DNA from: Butyrivibrio sp. CB08
Lineage (GTDB): Bacteria; Bacillota; Clostridia; Lachnospirales; Lachnospiraceae
NCBI RefSeq assembly: GCF_003625485.1
Contig: NZ_RAIR01000002.1
Coordinates: forward strand, 541,816 to 605,815
Reading direction: 5' to 3'
Length of the DNA: 64,000 nt
The notes under the pieces were generated by a model that saw nothing but the letters and a program-made list of their open reading frames with translations, had not been told where the DNA came from and ran no database searches. The position numbers and the translations under genes are program-made. This document shows positions 1 to 10,167 of the stretch, in pieces (position 1 is the stretch's first letter; each line of letters starts with the position of its first letter).

Positions 1-1652
1 CTTACAGGAATTCCAGTCCATCTGCTGATGATGCCTGCAATCTCTTCGTCTGAAACCCTCTCATGGACGAGGGCAGTATCTTTTTCTCCTGCACGGACCT
101 CTTCCTCAGCCTCTTCAAGCTGTTTCTTGAGGGCAGGGAGTTTGCCATACTGAAGCTCTCCAGCCTTCTCATAATCACCATTTCTCTGGGCAATAGCAAT
201 CTCAGAGTTAATGGTATCTATCTGTTCACGCATGGCTGCCAGTTTATCAACAGCCTGCTTCTCATTAGACCACTGGGCCTTAAGAGTGTCGAACTGCTCC
301 TGGAGTTCAGCCAGCTCTTTTTGCAGGTTGGCAAGACGCTCTTTACTGAGGGAATCATCCTCCTTCTTAAGAGCTGCCTCCTCTATCTGCATCTGCATGA
401 TCTTACGGTTCATCTCATCAAGCTCTGCTGGCATGGAATCCATCTCAGTCTTGATAAGGGCACAGGCTTCATCCACCAGGTCGATTGCCTTATCAGGAAG
501 GAACCTGTCGGAAATGTATCTGTTTGAAAGAACTGCTGCACTTACAAGGGCTGAGTCCATGATCTTAACGCCGTGGAATACCTCGTATCTCTCCTTAAGA
601 CCACGAAGGATACTGATGGTATCTTCAACTGTAGGCTCCTCAACCATTACTGGCTGGAAACGTCTCTCAAGGGCTGCATCCTTCTCGATATACTGCCTGT
701 ACTCATTGAGGGTTGTAGCACCGATGCAGTGAAGCTCGCCGCGGGCAAGCATGGGCTTAAGCATGTTGCCTGCATCCATTGCGCCGTCAGTCTTACCTGC
801 GCCAACAATAAGATGAAGCTCATCTATGAAAAGAATGATCTCGCCATCGGACTCTTTTACATCCTCAAGAACAGCCTTGAGCCTCTCTTCGAACTCGCCT
901 CTGTACTTGGCACCCGCCACAAGAGCACCCATATCAAGGGAAAAGATCTTCTTGTCCTTGAGGGCTGAAGGCACGTCGCCACTGGCAATTCGCTGGGCGA
1001 GAGCCTCTACAACCGCAGTCTTACCAACACCCGGCTCACCGATAAGGACCGGATTGTTCTTGGACTTACGGGAGAGGATACGGATGACATTACGGATCTC
1101 AGTGTCCCTTCCGATAACAGGATCAAGCTTCTGGCGCTTAGCCTTCTCAACCAGCTCAGTTCCGTATTTGTTGAGGGTATCATAGGTTGCTTCAGGGTTG
1201 TCACTTGTGACATTCCTGTTGCCGCGAACCTCAGACAGAACCTGAAGGAATCTGTTCCTGTCGATACCAAATTCCTGAAGGATATTCTTGACCTCCCTGT
1301 TTGGCTTTTTGATAACAGCCATAAACAGGTGCTCAACGGAGACATAGGAATCTCCAAGAGCCTTGGCCTCGTCCTCAGCGGAGAGAAGAGCCTTGTTAAG
1401 ATCTGCTCCGATATATGGCTGACCTCCGGAAACCTTGGTGCGCTTCGCTATAGCGTCTTCAATCCTTCCTACAAAAGATCTGGCATCAACGCCCATGCGC
1501 TCCACAAGCTTGGCGATAAGGCTGTCATCAATCGTCATAAGAGCATATAAGAGATGCTCCTGCTCGATCTCCTGATTGCCATATTCAACTGCGATCTTTT
1601 CGCAGCTCTGTACTGCTTCTATAGATTTTTGGGTAAATTTCTGTATATTCAT
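1..1652 (-). CDS. clpB: ClpB disaggregase, N-terminal part (gene runs off the left edge)
   Basis: ClpB is the cytoplasmic AAA+ chaperone that, with DnaK, pulls proteins out of aggregates. About 550 residues are present: the Clp N-domain, the first ATPase domain (Walker A GEPGVGKT, Walker B ILFIDELH) and the start of the middle coiled coil ([10 protein letters not shown] region); the second ATPase domain lies beyond base 1. The ATG at 1652 is chosen because AGAGGTGAT precedes it at normal distance and the protein begins [10 protein letters not shown] as in the family. The gene is transcribed alone from a CIRCE-controlled promoter. Recognition is certain; only the 3' part is missing because of the window edge, not truncation. 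Confidence 0.97.
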   Translation of the reverse strand, partial: MNIQKFTQKSIEAVQSCEKIAVEYGNQEIEQEHLLYALMTIDDSLIAKLVERMGVDARSFVGRIEDAIAKRTKVSGGQPYIGADLNKALLSAEDEAKALGDSYVSVEHLFMAVIKKPNREVKNILQEFGIDRNRFLQVLSEVRGNRNVTSDNPEATYDTLNKYGTELVEKAKRQKLDPVIGRDTEIRNVIRILSRKSKNNPVLIGEPGVGKTAVVEALAQRIASGDVPSALKDKKIFSLDMGALVAGAKYRGEFEERLKAVLEDVKESDGEIILFIDELHLIVGAGKTDGAMDAGNMLKPMLARGELHCIGATTLNEYRQYIEKDAALERRFQPVMVEEPTVEDTISILRGLKERYEVFHGVKIMDSALVSAAVLSNRYISDRFLPDKAIDLVDEACALIKTEMDSMPAELDEMNRKIMQMQIEEAALKKEDDSLSKERLANLQKELAELQEQFDTLKAQWSNEKQAVDKLAAMREQIDTINSEIAIAQRNGDYEKAGELQYGKLPALKKQLEEAEEEVRAGEKDTALVHERVSDEEIAGIISRWTGIPV

Positions 1653-1677
1653 AACACATCACCTCTGTTCTAGTTTA

Positions 1678-1717
1678 TGCATAACACAAATTAGCACTCT
1701 CGTCAATAGAGTGCTAA
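1678..1717 (-). promoter_or_regulatory. clpB promoter with overlapping CIRCE operator (HrcA)
   Basis: A perfect CIRCE element, TTAGCACTC-N9-GAGTGCTAA, occupies 1691-1717. On the minus strand a sigma-A promoter is built into it: TTGACG (1701-1706) and TATGCA (1678-1683) separated by 17 bases. HrcA bound to CIRCE would cover the -35 hexamer. This places clpB in the HrcA heat-shock regulon. The remaining bases up to 1812 show no gene. Confidence 0.95.
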
Positions 1718-1812
1718 TAATTAATCTTAAGCGGCTTAAATCCGATATTTATGCATTTTTAATTTGCTACAACCGCCCCTCGATTTTATAATTTAGTTGT
1801 GAGGGAAACGAT

Positions 1813-3717
1813 ATGACGAACAAAAATAAACTTATCGCCTTTATGGGCGGAATGATCGATGAAGAAAAGAACAGCAATTTCATTCGTGAGATGGAAGAAG
1901 GGTGTCGCGAAAATGGCTACATCATGCTTGTTTTCGGCTTTTCTGAGACATCATTCTGGAACCAGGACAGAAACAACTGCGAGATGAAGCTTATAGAGAT
2001 AGCCTCTCATCTGGATCTGTCGGCTATCATCATGCAGCTTGAATTCATAAAGAACGAATACCTGATAAAAGCCATAATGTCCCTCGGTCAAAAGAAAGGC
2101 ATTCCGATCATTGCCATGGAAAAAGAGACAAAGGGATGCATAAATATTTCCATGCGCTATAAAGACGGCTTTGCAGATATGGTACGACATGTGATAGATG
2201 TCCATGGCTGTCGCAAGATCAACATGGTCGCTGGGTTTGAAGGCGATCATTTCTCTGACGAGAGGATCGAAGCCTACAAACAGGTCCTTGAAGAGAAGGG
2301 CATTCCCTTCGAGGAAAAGAGACTTGGCTATGGCAATTTCTGGGACAGACCTGCAAGAGATGTGGCAAACAGATTTATCGAATCGGGCGATATTCCTGAG
2401 GCAATAGTTTGCGCCAACGACAACATGGCTATAGCAGTTACAGACGAATTGCAAAAGCATGGCTTCAGGGTTCCTGAAGATGTCATTGTTACAGGCTTTG
2501 ACGGGATTAAGAAGTGTCTTTTTAAAAAGCCATCCGTTACCACCGTTGAGCCAGATTATAAGGGTGAAGCCAGAAGACTTTTGGAGATCATAAAACAAAA
2601 TGAAGGTCACCCTGATTCAGAGGGCTTCTCAGATATAAGTTTCCAGTTAAAACTCAGGGATACCTGCGGATGCAGAAGGTCCCAGGATTCCTTATCACCA
2701 GATGATGTATCCGGCCTCTTTGACAGCTATGAGGATGTTAACTGGGCTGTTACCAGCATCAATGAACTGTTTGCTCAGACTGCTCATCTGGAATCCCTTA
2801 AGGATCTGCCTGGCGTCATCAAAGAGAGCATGTGGATCTGGGAGAGAGACTTCCAGTTTGGCTGTGTGTATTCAGACCTGTTAAGGCCTGAGATCCCGGA
2901 CATCGGGAACAAGGAATATACCACACTGTACAGTTTCAGGAACAACGTCAGCACAAATATTGGAGAGTCCTTTGATGCAGAAGAATTTCTCCCTGATTTT
3001 GACGCTATCGTAGAGAGCAACAATATCTGCGTTATGATCGTCAAGCTCCTGCACTCAGGAAATCACATTTTTGGCTATATCGTTGAGGGAACGCCACACA
3101 CCACCAACAGAGATATAAGAAGGTTTGAAGAGCTTGGAATGACTCTTTCTACAGCTATCAACAACGCCGTTGTAAACAGAGACCTTGCCAATATGCGTCA
3201 GGAGATCGAGCAGATCTCTGTGCTTGATTATCTGACTGGCATCTACAACAGAAGAGGGTTCTTTAGCGAACTAGACCGCCTTATCAATATACCTTTTAAC
3301 AGAGACAGGTATCTCACCGTCTTTTCCATCGACATGGATGGGCTTAAATACATAAACGACTTTTATGGTCACGCTGAGGGCGACTTCGCCATCCAGTGCG
3401 TTGCTGGCGCCGTTCACCACATCGTCAACAGAAACGGAATCTGCGCAAGATATGGCGGCGATGAGTTTGCCTGCGCGCTGATAACTGATTATCCAATAGA
3501 TCTTTCTCCTGATGTCTTTAGAAGCCGCATGGACAACGTGCTCCTTGCAAGAGAAGATATTACGGAAAAAGAGTATGTCATAACCGCCAGTGTTGGCAGC
3601 GCCTGCGCACCTATCGATCACAAGCTCAATTTGGAAAAGCTCTTGTCTGAGGCAGATGAAAAGATGTACGAAGACAAAAAGTTAAAGTCCAAAGGAAAAG
3701 TCAGAATGACCCAGTAA
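1813..3717 (+). CDS. Diguanylate cyclase with LacI-type periplasmic-binding-like sensor domain
   Basis: This 634-residue protein has no signal peptide, membrane segment or N-terminal HTH, so it is probably cytoplasmic. Residues about 5-275 resemble the ligand-binding domain of LacI/GalR regulators (for example AIVCANDNMAIAVTDEL and VTGFDGI). A middle region of about 150 residues of unclear fold follows. A GGDEF domain fills about 465-630, with DYLTGIYNRRGF, DMDGLKYINDFYGH and the GGDEF signature at 548-552. It should make c-di-GMP in response to a small ligand, perhaps a sugar. The inhibitory I-site (RxxD five residues before GGDEF) is absent. The gene is monocistronic, closed by the terminator that follows. 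The ligand is unknown. Confidence 0.88.
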   Translation: MTNKNKLIAFMGGMIDEEKNSNFIREMEEGCRENGYIMLVFGFSETSFWNQDRNNCEMKLIEIASHLDLSAIIMQLEFIKNEYLIKAIMSLGQKKGIPIIAMEKETKGCINISMRYKDGFADMVRHVIDVHGCRKINMVAGFEGDHFSDERIEAYKQVLEEKGIPFEEKRLGYGNFWDRPARDVANRFIESGDIPEAIVCANDNMAIAVTDELQKHGFRVPEDVIVTGFDGIKKCLFKKPSVTTVEPDYKGEARRLLEIIKQNEGHPDSEGFSDISFQLKLRDTCGCRRSQDSLSPDDVSGLFDSYEDVNWAVTSINELFAQTAHLESLKDLPGVIKESMWIWERDFQFGCVYSDLLRPEIPDIGNKEYTTLYSFRNNVSTNIGESFDAEEFLPDFDAIVESNNICVMIVKLLHSGNHIFGYIVEGTPHTTNRDIRRFEELGMTLSTAINNAVVNRDLANMRQEIEQISVLDYLTGIYNRRGFFSELDRLINIPFNRDRYLTVFSIDMDGLKYINDFYGHAEGDFAIQCVAGAVHHIVNRNGICARYGGDEFACALITDYPIDLSPDVFRSRMDNVLLAREDITEKEYVITASVGSACAPIDHKLNLEKLLSEADEKMYEDKKLKSKGKVRMTQ

Positions 3718-3723
3718 TGAAAC

Positions 3724-3757
3724 GAGCCTGGAGGCTATCCTCCAGGCTCTTATTTTT
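3724..3757 (+). terminator. Intrinsic terminator after the LacI-type/GGDEF gene
   Basis: An 11-bp perfect stem (GAGCCTGGAGG / CCTCCAGGCTC, 3724-3749) with a CTAT loop is followed by TTATTTTT. It ends the plus-strand gene and lies in the short gap before the convergent GNAT-like gene. Confidence 0.9.
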
Positions 3758-4826
3758 ATAACAGCGCACATTCAACTTCCAGATTCTTATAGTCAAACTC
3801 TATCTTCTTAGCGCCCCTAAACTCTGACATCACCACCTCTTCAAGCTCCGTATCAAACTTAAGGGATGTGATCTTATCAAGGACCTGACGCTTTGGGTTG
3901 TGCTCATTGGTTCCAAGAACGAACATCTGATGAGTCTTTGCCACTTCCTTTTTTATGTGGAAAAGAAAAGTCTCATAGAGGTCAGTCCTGTCCCCCTTTG
4001 CCAGGAAAAATGAAAGGAAGGTAAAGTCAGCCCTGCTGCCCTCCTTGGGGATCCTGATGTATCCAAGTCTGGAGATCAGCGGATTTAGTACTCTCAGGGC
4101 TGCGACTCTTCCTGAGTAGCTCTGAACCACGTACTGCTTGATGTCGCTGCGGTCCCAGAGGGCTCCTGCCGCCATAATGACATCTCCGTCAGTTAAAATG
4201 TAAAAGTCTGTCACTTTTGGAAGGTCGCCGCTTCCAAAGCGCTCTATTACTGGGAAGAAGCTCTTTTCCCTGGCCTGAGATTCAAGAAACTGCAGAAGTG
4301 CCACCTCGTCGGAATCCTCTGCACGTCTGAACTTAAGGTCTTCACAGGGATTCTTAACCTTAGCTGTGGTGCTGATTATATAGGTCCTGTAGCCATCCAT
4401 ATCAACCGCATATGGAAGCCAGGGTCTTTTCTTTTGGAGCATTGCAAGGACACCAGTGTTCTCTTTTACCACGGAGCAATAATACACGGAGGAATCCAGC
4501 GGATCATACATCTCATTGAAAGCCTGTATCCAGTTGATATTCCCCTTGAAATCTTCCAGCTTTTTCATGTTGGTGACATAGCACACTGTCTGAGGTTTCC
4601 CGTCAATATACATCTTTCTAGGGATTCCAGCTATAGTTCCGACAATATCGTCATTCTTTTTGAACACGCCTATGACAGTTTTGTCACTCTCTAAAAGCAT
4701 GGAATCTACCGGGTTTGGACGCCTTGTGTAAAAAAGCTGTATATCTCCTTTAGCTGCGTCTCCCTCCATGATCTTTAGGATTCCATCGCCATCTTCCCTT
4801 GTGGCAAAGGAAAAGTGAATACTCAT
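3756..4826 (-). CDS. GNAT-like N-acyltransferase, last gene of the radical SAM operon
   Basis: This 356-residue soluble protein resembles GCN5-related acyltransferases in its N-terminal half (DGDGILKIMEGDAA, then VIGVFKKNDDIVGTIAGIPR). The second half may be another degenerate GNAT-like domain. Its ATG overlaps the stop of the upstream radical SAM gene (ATGA, 4823-4826) with GGAGG nine bases before it, so translation is coupled. It is the 3'-most gene of a five-gene operon with four B12-radical SAM paralogues. That placement suggests it acts on the same product, for example by acylating it, but no substrate can be read from the sequence. Family placement is moderate. Confidence 0.7.
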   Translation of the reverse strand: MSIHFSFATREDGDGILKIMEGDAAKGDIQLFYTRRPNPVDSMLLESDKTVIGVFKKNDDIVGTIAGIPRKMYIDGKPQTVCYVTNMKKLEDFKGNINWIQAFNEMYDPLDSSVYYCSVVKENTGVLAMLQKKRPWLPYAVDMDGYRTYIISTTAKVKNPCEDLKFRRAEDSDEVALLQFLESQAREKSFFPVIERFGSGDLPKVTDFYILTDGDVIMAAGALWDRSDIKQYVVQSYSGRVAALRVLNPLISRLGYIRIPKEGSRADFTFLSFFLAKGDRTDLYETFLFHIKKEVAKTHQMFVLGTNEHNPKRQVLDKITSLKFDTELEEVVMSEFRGAKKIEFDYKNLEVECALL

Positions 4827-6163
4827 TTTATAAGTTCCTCCAGATTCTCTCCCACAGGGATTCCAATCCTCTGGTCCACCTCGAAGTGGAACAGGATGTT
4901 GATGTACCAGTATGCGAAATTGATATAAAGCTTTTTGGTGCGCTTAAAGCAGGTGATACCGCGCTGGAAGATTGAGCCAAACTTAAAAAATTTCGTTTTG
5001 TACTTCCTGCAAAGGGCTCTTAGTTCCTCCGCTGTCACAAGCTTAGGGACAAAAGAGATGGTTCCAAAGGTGTAGCCTTCCTGAAGCCACCACTTGTCAC
5101 AGATGAGCCTTCCCTCATCCTGAAAAGCCTTGTAGGTTGGAGTCCCTGGAAATGCCAGAAGGTGGTTGTAGGCTATTACAAAGAACTGGTGCTTTTTGGA
5201 AAACTCCAGTGTCCTTATAAAGCTCTCCTCTGTATCCTCGTCGAAGCCAAACACGAAAGATGCGTAGATACTGATCCCCGCCTTGTGGATCTTCTCAATG
5301 AGTTCATCCCTCTCACCAAGCCTTGCTGTCCACTCCTTGTTCATCTGCTTTAGGTTACCGCTGTTGATGGACTCAAAGCCAATGAGTACCATCTCGCAGC
5401 CACTCTCCTTCATAAGGCGAAGAGTCTCATCATCCCTTGCGATGTCCAGGGTTATCTGGGTAGTCCAGGTAATGTGGAGCTTTTTGATCTCTTTGAACAA
5501 CTCTCTGGCAAACTCTTTATCTGAAAAGATACTGTCGTCCACCAGGAAGTAGAGCTTATGTTTGCAGGACTTCATCTCCTCAACGATGTCCTGAACATCC
5601 CTGTGGATATAGCCTGAGTTGTAGTATTTCGCGATCGAGCAGAACTCGCAGTTATGGAAACAGCCGCGGCCTGTCTCAACCAGTGAAACTGGCAGATATT
5701 TCTTTTGCTGTCTCTTATATACCGAGCGGTCGGCCTTCTTGTAATCGATGCAGGGTTTACCCTGATAGCAGGACTTAAGGCTGTTATTCTCAAGGTCCTC
5801 AATGAGCAGCTTCATGTTGTCGCCGCAGTTGTTCACCATGATGGCGTCGCAGTGCTGTGCGGCTTCATCCGGACACAGGGTCACATGGTAACCTCCCATG
5901 ATAACTCTTTTCCCGCGCTTCCTGAACTGCTCAGCAATGTAGTACGCGCGCTTTGCGGTGTAGGTCTCAACTGTGATGAGGACTGCGTCGGTGTCTGTGT
6001 CGTAGTTTATGGGCTCTATGCGGTCGTCAAAGAACTCCCTGTCCACTTCCTTTGGGATCAGTGAGCTGATGACTGCTATGGTGAGCGGCTCCATGAGCCA
6101 GGATTTAAGGTATTTCTCGCCGGGCTTTTTACCTATCGCCGGCAGGATCAGGGTTACCTTCAT
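4823..6163 (-). CDS. B12-binding-domain radical SAM protein (paralogue A)
   Basis: A radical SAM enzyme of the BchE/HpnR-like class. An N-terminal Rossmann-type cobalamin-binding region (residues about 1-135, VIMGGYHVTLCPDEA) precedes the radical SAM core with its 4Fe-4S motif C168-x3-C172-x2-C175, and the C-terminal part resembles DUF4070. Such enzymes cleave SAM reductively and often use cobalamin for methylation or C-C chemistry. I start it at ATG 6163 (MKVTLILPAIG) because AGGAG precedes it; an ATG 36 bases upstream has no such site. The 446-residue product overlaps the upstream paralogue by 35 bases. Product and substrate are unknown. Confidence 0.88.
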   Translation of the reverse strand: MKVTLILPAIGKKPGEKYLKSWLMEPLTIAVISSLIPKEVDREFFDDRIEPINYDTDTDAVLITVETYTAKRAYYIAEQFRKRGKRVIMGGYHVTLCPDEAAQHCDAIMVNNCGDNMKLLIEDLENNSLKSCYQGKPCIDYKKADRSVYKRQQKKYLPVSLVETGRGCFHNCEFCSIAKYYNSGYIHRDVQDIVEEMKSCKHKLYFLVDDSIFSDKEFARELFKEIKKLHITWTTQITLDIARDDETLRLMKESGCEMVLIGFESINSGNLKQMNKEWTARLGERDELIEKIHKAGISIYASFVFGFDEDTEESFIRTLEFSKKHQFFVIAYNHLLAFPGTPTYKAFQDEGRLICDKWWLQEGYTFGTISFVPKLVTAEELRALCRKYKTKFFKFGSIFQRGITCFKRTKKLYINFAYWYINILFHFEVDQRIGIPVGENLEELIK

Positions 6164-7520
6164 TTCGTTTCTCCTCTTCATCTTTCTCCTGGCAGCCAAA
6201 GGTCATGCCCTGTTTCTCGTAGACCTCACGGCGGAACACAGGATTGTAGATAAGGTATGTAAAAAAGCGGACTGGATTTCGCAGGTTCGTTCTGGGCTCA
6301 AAGAGGCGGTACAGGACTGATCCAAGACTGTTGAAATCGCGCCTGCAGTTAAAGCCTGCCTCCGAGAGTTCATCCGCTGTCATATTCTTAGGGATAAAGG
6401 CGGCGTAGTTAAACCGGTACTGCTCGTGAACCCACCATTTGCCATCGTAAAGAAGTCTTCCCTGGGCTTTGAGCTCGTCATAGAGCGGTGTTCCGGGGTA
6501 TGGCATCAGGACGTTGTATGCAGCAAAGGTGAACTTGTTTCTCCTTGCAAACTCGTAAGTAGCCCTGATGGACTCTAAGGTATCAGTGTCATGGCCGATG
6601 GTGAAGGCTGCCCAGGTCTGAAGGCCGTAGTGACGGAGCTTCTCGATGGCTTCCTTATAATTGTCATTTACGAACTTCTTGTTTACACCCTTCTTCATGT
6701 TGTCGATGCTCTCAGGCTTTATGGATTCAAAGCCAATGACAAGGCCAAGGCATCCGCTCTTTACCATGAGCTTCATGAGCTCTTCATCGTCCAGCATGTC
6801 GATGCTGCCCTGACTCACCCACCATATCTTAAGTGGAATGAGGGCTCGAAACAGCTCTTTTGCCTTCTCCTTGTTGGCTACAATGTTGTCGTCAACAAAG
6901 AACAGGAGCTTTCTCTTCTGGTGTTTGATCTCATCTATAACTTCGTCAACATCCCTGGTGTAGTGGTGCTGCTCGAAGTATACGCTGCTGGCGCAGTACT
7001 TGCAGTTAAAGCGGCAGCCCCTTGAGAACTGCAGAAGGGTTATTGGCATGTACTTCTTGCCTTCAAAAATGTCGCGCCTAGTCTTTATGCCCTTTTGAGG
7101 GATGGCAACACTCTCGCAGATATACTCTGGCTTAAGAGCACCGACCCTTAAGTCCTCTATCATGTCTGCCCACTTGCTCTCCGCATCACCTATCATTATG
7201 GAGTCTGCGTGTTCCTTAACTTCCTCCGGAAGGAGTTTTACGTGGATGCCTCCCATCAGAACCTTTACGCCTCGGTTTCTGTACTCGTCTGCGATCTCGT
7301 AGGACCTTCTTGCAGTGAAGGTTTCGACGGTTATTGCCACCAGGTCCGTGGGCTCGCTGTATGGTATGGGCTCAAGTCTGTCGTCGTACATGACAACTTC
7401 TATATCAGGAGGGGTGAGGCCTGCAAGGATGCCAAGCTGAAGTGGCTCCATGCTGGCATTGTCTACGTAGAGGCTGTGCTCCCGCCTTCCAATGTTTGGT
7501 TTTATTAGGGTTATCTTCAT
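6129..7520 (-). CDS. B12-binding-domain radical SAM protein (paralogue B)
   Basis: The 463-residue protein has the same architecture as its neighbours: cobalamin-binding-like N-terminus (VLMGGIHVKLLPEEV), radical SAM core with C169-x3-C173-x2-C176 (SRGCRFNCKYC), and a DUF4070-like tail (FIPKNMTADEL). The ATG overlaps the TGA of the upstream paralogue (7517-7520), so the two are translationally coupled. It lies third from the end of the operon. It is clearly homologous to A and C but divergent enough that a different substrate or step is plausible. Catalytic activity is inferred from the intact cluster motif only. Confidence 0.88.
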   Translation of the reverse strand: MKITLIKPNIGRREHSLYVDNASMEPLQLGILAGLTPPDIEVVMYDDRLEPIPYSEPTDLVAITVETFTARRSYEIADEYRNRGVKVLMGGIHVKLLPEEVKEHADSIMIGDAESKWADMIEDLRVGALKPEYICESVAIPQKGIKTRRDIFEGKKYMPITLLQFSRGCRFNCKYCASSVYFEQHHYTRDVDEVIDEIKHQKRKLLFFVDDNIVANKEKAKELFRALIPLKIWWVSQGSIDMLDDEELMKLMVKSGCLGLVIGFESIKPESIDNMKKGVNKKFVNDNYKEAIEKLRHYGLQTWAAFTIGHDTDTLESIRATYEFARRNKFTFAAYNVLMPYPGTPLYDELKAQGRLLYDGKWWVHEQYRFNYAAFIPKNMTADELSEAGFNCRRDFNSLGSVLYRLFEPRTNLRNPVRFFTYLIYNPVFRREVYEKQGMTFGCQEKDEEEKRNEGNPDPAGDR

Positions 7521-8821
7521 AGTTCTTTTCCCTGTTTTCTATGTATTTCACTTCTGGAGATAAGATTGATCAAAAGAAATACCGCTATGTTAAGGAGCGA
7601 TGAATGATTGACCTTCTCTCTTATCAGGCGCTTAAAGATAGTCCTGTAGGTGTTAAAGCTGTATCTGGCATTCCTGCAGCCATCGCGAAGTTCCTCTATG
7701 GTCATGGACTTTGGATAGTACATGGCATCTCCGTATCTGTAGTCGGGGTCAAGCCACCACTTCTCAAATCTCATGCGACCATCAGCGTTCATGCGGTCAA
7801 ACAGAGGCGTTCCAGGAAGGATCATAAGAGGATTGAAGTTGGATATAGCCAGGTTGTTCTTAACTGCAAACTCGTAGGTCTCCCTGATGGAATCTGCAGT
7901 GTCGTAGTCATAGCCAAGGACAAACATGCCATAGATCATGATGCCATGGCGGTAGATGTTGCGGATGGCGTCCTCAAAGCGGACCTTCATGTTGGCACTC
8001 TTCTTCATCAGCGTCAGGTTATCTGCGTTCAGCGACTCAAATCCAATGAGCACCATGAAGCACCCTGAGTCTTTCATGAGATCAAGGAGCTCATCTCTGA
8101 AGGCAATCTCAAGACTTATCTGACATGCCCACTTTTTCTTTAAAGGCTTTATCGCGGCGAACAGCTTTTTTGCGCTCTCTTCGTCGAGGAAGAGATTGTC
8201 ATCTATGAAAAAGAGGAGCTTTTCTTTGCTCTCGCTTATTTCGCGGACCACATCGTCAATGGCTTTCTGCCGCACTCCGCCTGGATAGAGGCTCTTGATG
8301 GAGCAGAAGTCACACTTAAACTTACAGCCCCTTGAAGCCTGTACCATGGCAAGGGGAAGATATTTTTTACCTGCATAGCAGTCACTGTTTGGATCTATAT
8401 ATGTCATGGTGCAGGAATTCTGCGCTTCATAGATGCGCTTTGTGATCTTAAGACCACTCTTTTCAATGTCTGAGATAAGCTCTCCCCAGGTCTCCTCAGC
8501 ATCTCCCTTCATGACAATATCTGCGTGTTCAAGGGCTTCATCAGGAAGAGCTGTAGGGTGGAATCCACCCATGACGATCAGGTTGTTATCTCTTTTATAT
8601 TTCTGCGCCAGCTCGTAGGCGTGCCTTGCTGCGAAGGTCTCAACAGAAAATGCGATCACATCAGCATCAAGCGTATCTGGCAGATTCTCTATTCTCTCAT
8701 CGTAAAAAACTATATCATGTCTATCCGGAGTAAGGCTCTTTATCACAGCAAAAACAAGGGGCTTAAGCGCATCCTTCCCCTTGCTGTACATCATATTTAC
8801 TTTTATAAAAACTATCTTCAC
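7517..8821 (-). CDS. B12-binding-domain radical SAM protein (paralogue C)
   Basis: Cobalamin-binding-like domain (IVMGGFHPTALPDEA), radical SAM core with C166-x3-C170-x2-C173 (SRGCKFKCDFC) and a DUF4070-like C-terminus. I choose a GTG start at 8821 (MKIVFIKVNMMYSKG): AAGAGG lies just upstream, the protein then aligns end to end with its paralogues, and the gene begins 10 bases after the previous stop. A longer reading frame from 8878 would overlap the upstream gene by 46 bases. The product is 434 residues. Substrate unknown. Confidence 0.85.
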   Translation of the reverse strand: MKIVFIKVNMMYSKGKDALKPLVFAVIKSLTPDRHDIVFYDERIENLPDTLDADVIAFSVETFAARHAYELAQKYKRDNNLIVMGGFHPTALPDEALEHADIVMKGDAEETWGELISDIEKSGLKITKRIYEAQNSCTMTYIDPNSDCYAGKKYLPLAMVQASRGCKFKCDFCSIKSLYPGGVRQKAIDDVVREISESKEKLLFFIDDNLFLDEESAKKLFAAIKPLKKKWACQISLEIAFRDELLDLMKDSGCFMVLIGFESLNADNLTLMKKSANMKVRFEDAIRNIYRHGIMIYGMFVLGYDYDTADSIRETYEFAVKNNLAISNFNPLMILPGTPLFDRMNADGRMRFEKWWLDPDYRYGDAMYYPKSMTIEELRDGCRNARYSFNTYRTIFKRLIREKVNHSSLLNIAVFLLINLISRSEIHRKQGKEL

Positions 8822-8831
8822 CTGCTGCCTC

Positions 8832-10121
8832 TTACTCCATTCCCAGATATTTAAATCCAAGATTTGCGCCGAAACCAATGAGCTTGGCGGATATGCCCTT
8901 GCTCTTTATCCTGCGGATACGCTTAAAGATATTCCTGTAGGAATAGGTCTCCTTCCAGACGTAGCGGTAGATCTCTTCAAGCTCCTGTGGCGTCATTCCT
9001 GTAGGCTTAAACACCGCCTGGTGCTGGGTGTAGTTGGCCCAGTTCTTGTCGATGATCCTGCCCTCCTCATCCATCTTCTGGTACATCTCAGTTCCTGGGA
9101 TTGGAGTGAGAATCGAGAACCTTGCAAGGTTAATGCCAAGTTCGTTCACCTGTCTTGGAAGGTCCATCAGGTCTTCTTTGGTGTCGTGGTCCATACCAAG
9201 AACGAAGCATCCATTTACCATGATGCCATGGTTCTTGATGTTCTCTATGGCCTCTTTATATCTGTCAGCTTTATTGAAGCCTTTACGAACTCCCATAAGT
9301 GCAGCCTGATTTAAGGATTCCAGGCCAACCAAAAGGCCGTTACATCCGCTCTCCTTGGCAAGTTCCAAAAGCTCTTCGTCAAATCCTACATCCACAGTGG
9401 CACTTCCAGCCCAGCGTATATGGAGCTTAGTTACTTCCTTCATGAGCTTAATGGAGTACTCCCTGTCTCCAAAAAAGTTTGGGTCAAAGAATATCACAAT
9501 CTTACTCTTAAGGCTCTTTATCTCTGCTATTACATCCTCGATGGGTCTTGCTCCTGCCTCACGCCACATCTGACTTATGACGCAGTAGCTGCAGTGATTG
9601 GGACATCCAGGGTTCGCAACAACCGCCGGGTACTTGAGGTATTTCTTATGGGATATCTTGGATCTGTCGGGAGCCAGGATGTCTTTTCCCAGAACGCATC
9701 CACCCTCATATTTGGGCTTAGCGTTACCGTTCAAATAGTCAATTAAAAACTCAGGAATAGAATACTCACCCGGGCCCACAAACACGGTATCTGCATGTGC
9801 CTTCGCTTCATCAGGATTGTAAGTCGTGTGATATCCACCCAGACATACGTAAGTCCCCTTCTTCCTGAACGTATCAGCAATATCATAGCCCCTGCAGGCA
9901 GTAGGCGTAGTTATGGTGATCATCACCAGGTCATATTCTTTACTAAAGTCCACCCTCCTTGAGATTTCATCCAGTGCCTCGATCTCCCAGGTGGGCTGCT
10001 GTTTTTCAATTATGGCTGCTATAGTGCCAAGGGTCAGCGGCGGATAGGTAAACAGGCTCGAATACCTGCTCCTGTAACTCATATCCGTACTGTGCCAGGG
10101 CAAAACTAAAAGTACCTTCAT
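8832..10121 (-). CDS. B12-binding-domain radical SAM protein (paralogue D), first gene of the operon
   Basis: This 429-residue protein opens the operon. It has the cobalamin-binding-like region (VCLGGYHTTYNPDEA), radical SAM cysteines C173-x3-C177-x2-C180 (NPGCPNHCSYC) and a typical DUF4070 end (KPTGMTPQELEEIYRYVWKETYSYRNIFKRI, shown here only as an anchor around residues 360-395). It is closer in its C-terminal part to paralogue E at 14821-16158 than to A-C. The ribosome site (GGGAAG, eight bases before ATG) is modest. The operon promoter should lie in 10122-10170, but no convincing hexamers were found. Confidence 0.88.
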   Translation of the reverse strand: MKVLLVLPWHSTDMSYRSRYSSLFTYPPLTLGTIAAIIEKQQPTWEIEALDEISRRVDFSKEYDLVMITITTPTACRGYDIADTFRKKGTYVCLGGYHTTYNPDEAKAHADTVFVGPGEYSIPEFLIDYLNGNAKPKYEGGCVLGKDILAPDRSKISHKKYLKYPAVVANPGCPNHCSYCVISQMWREAGARPIEDVIAEIKSLKSKIVIFFDPNFFGDREYSIKLMKEVTKLHIRWAGSATVDVGFDEELLELAKESGCNGLLVGLESLNQAALMGVRKGFNKADRYKEAIENIKNHGIMVNGCFVLGMDHDTKEDLMDLPRQVNELGINLARFSILTPIPGTEMYQKMDEEGRIIDKNWANYTQHQAVFKPTGMTPQELEEIYRYVWKETYSYRNIFKRIRRIKSKGISAKLIGFGANLGFKYLGME

Positions 10122-10167
10122 TACTATCTTCCCATTTCAATAACGCTTATCACTCTTAATGATAACA

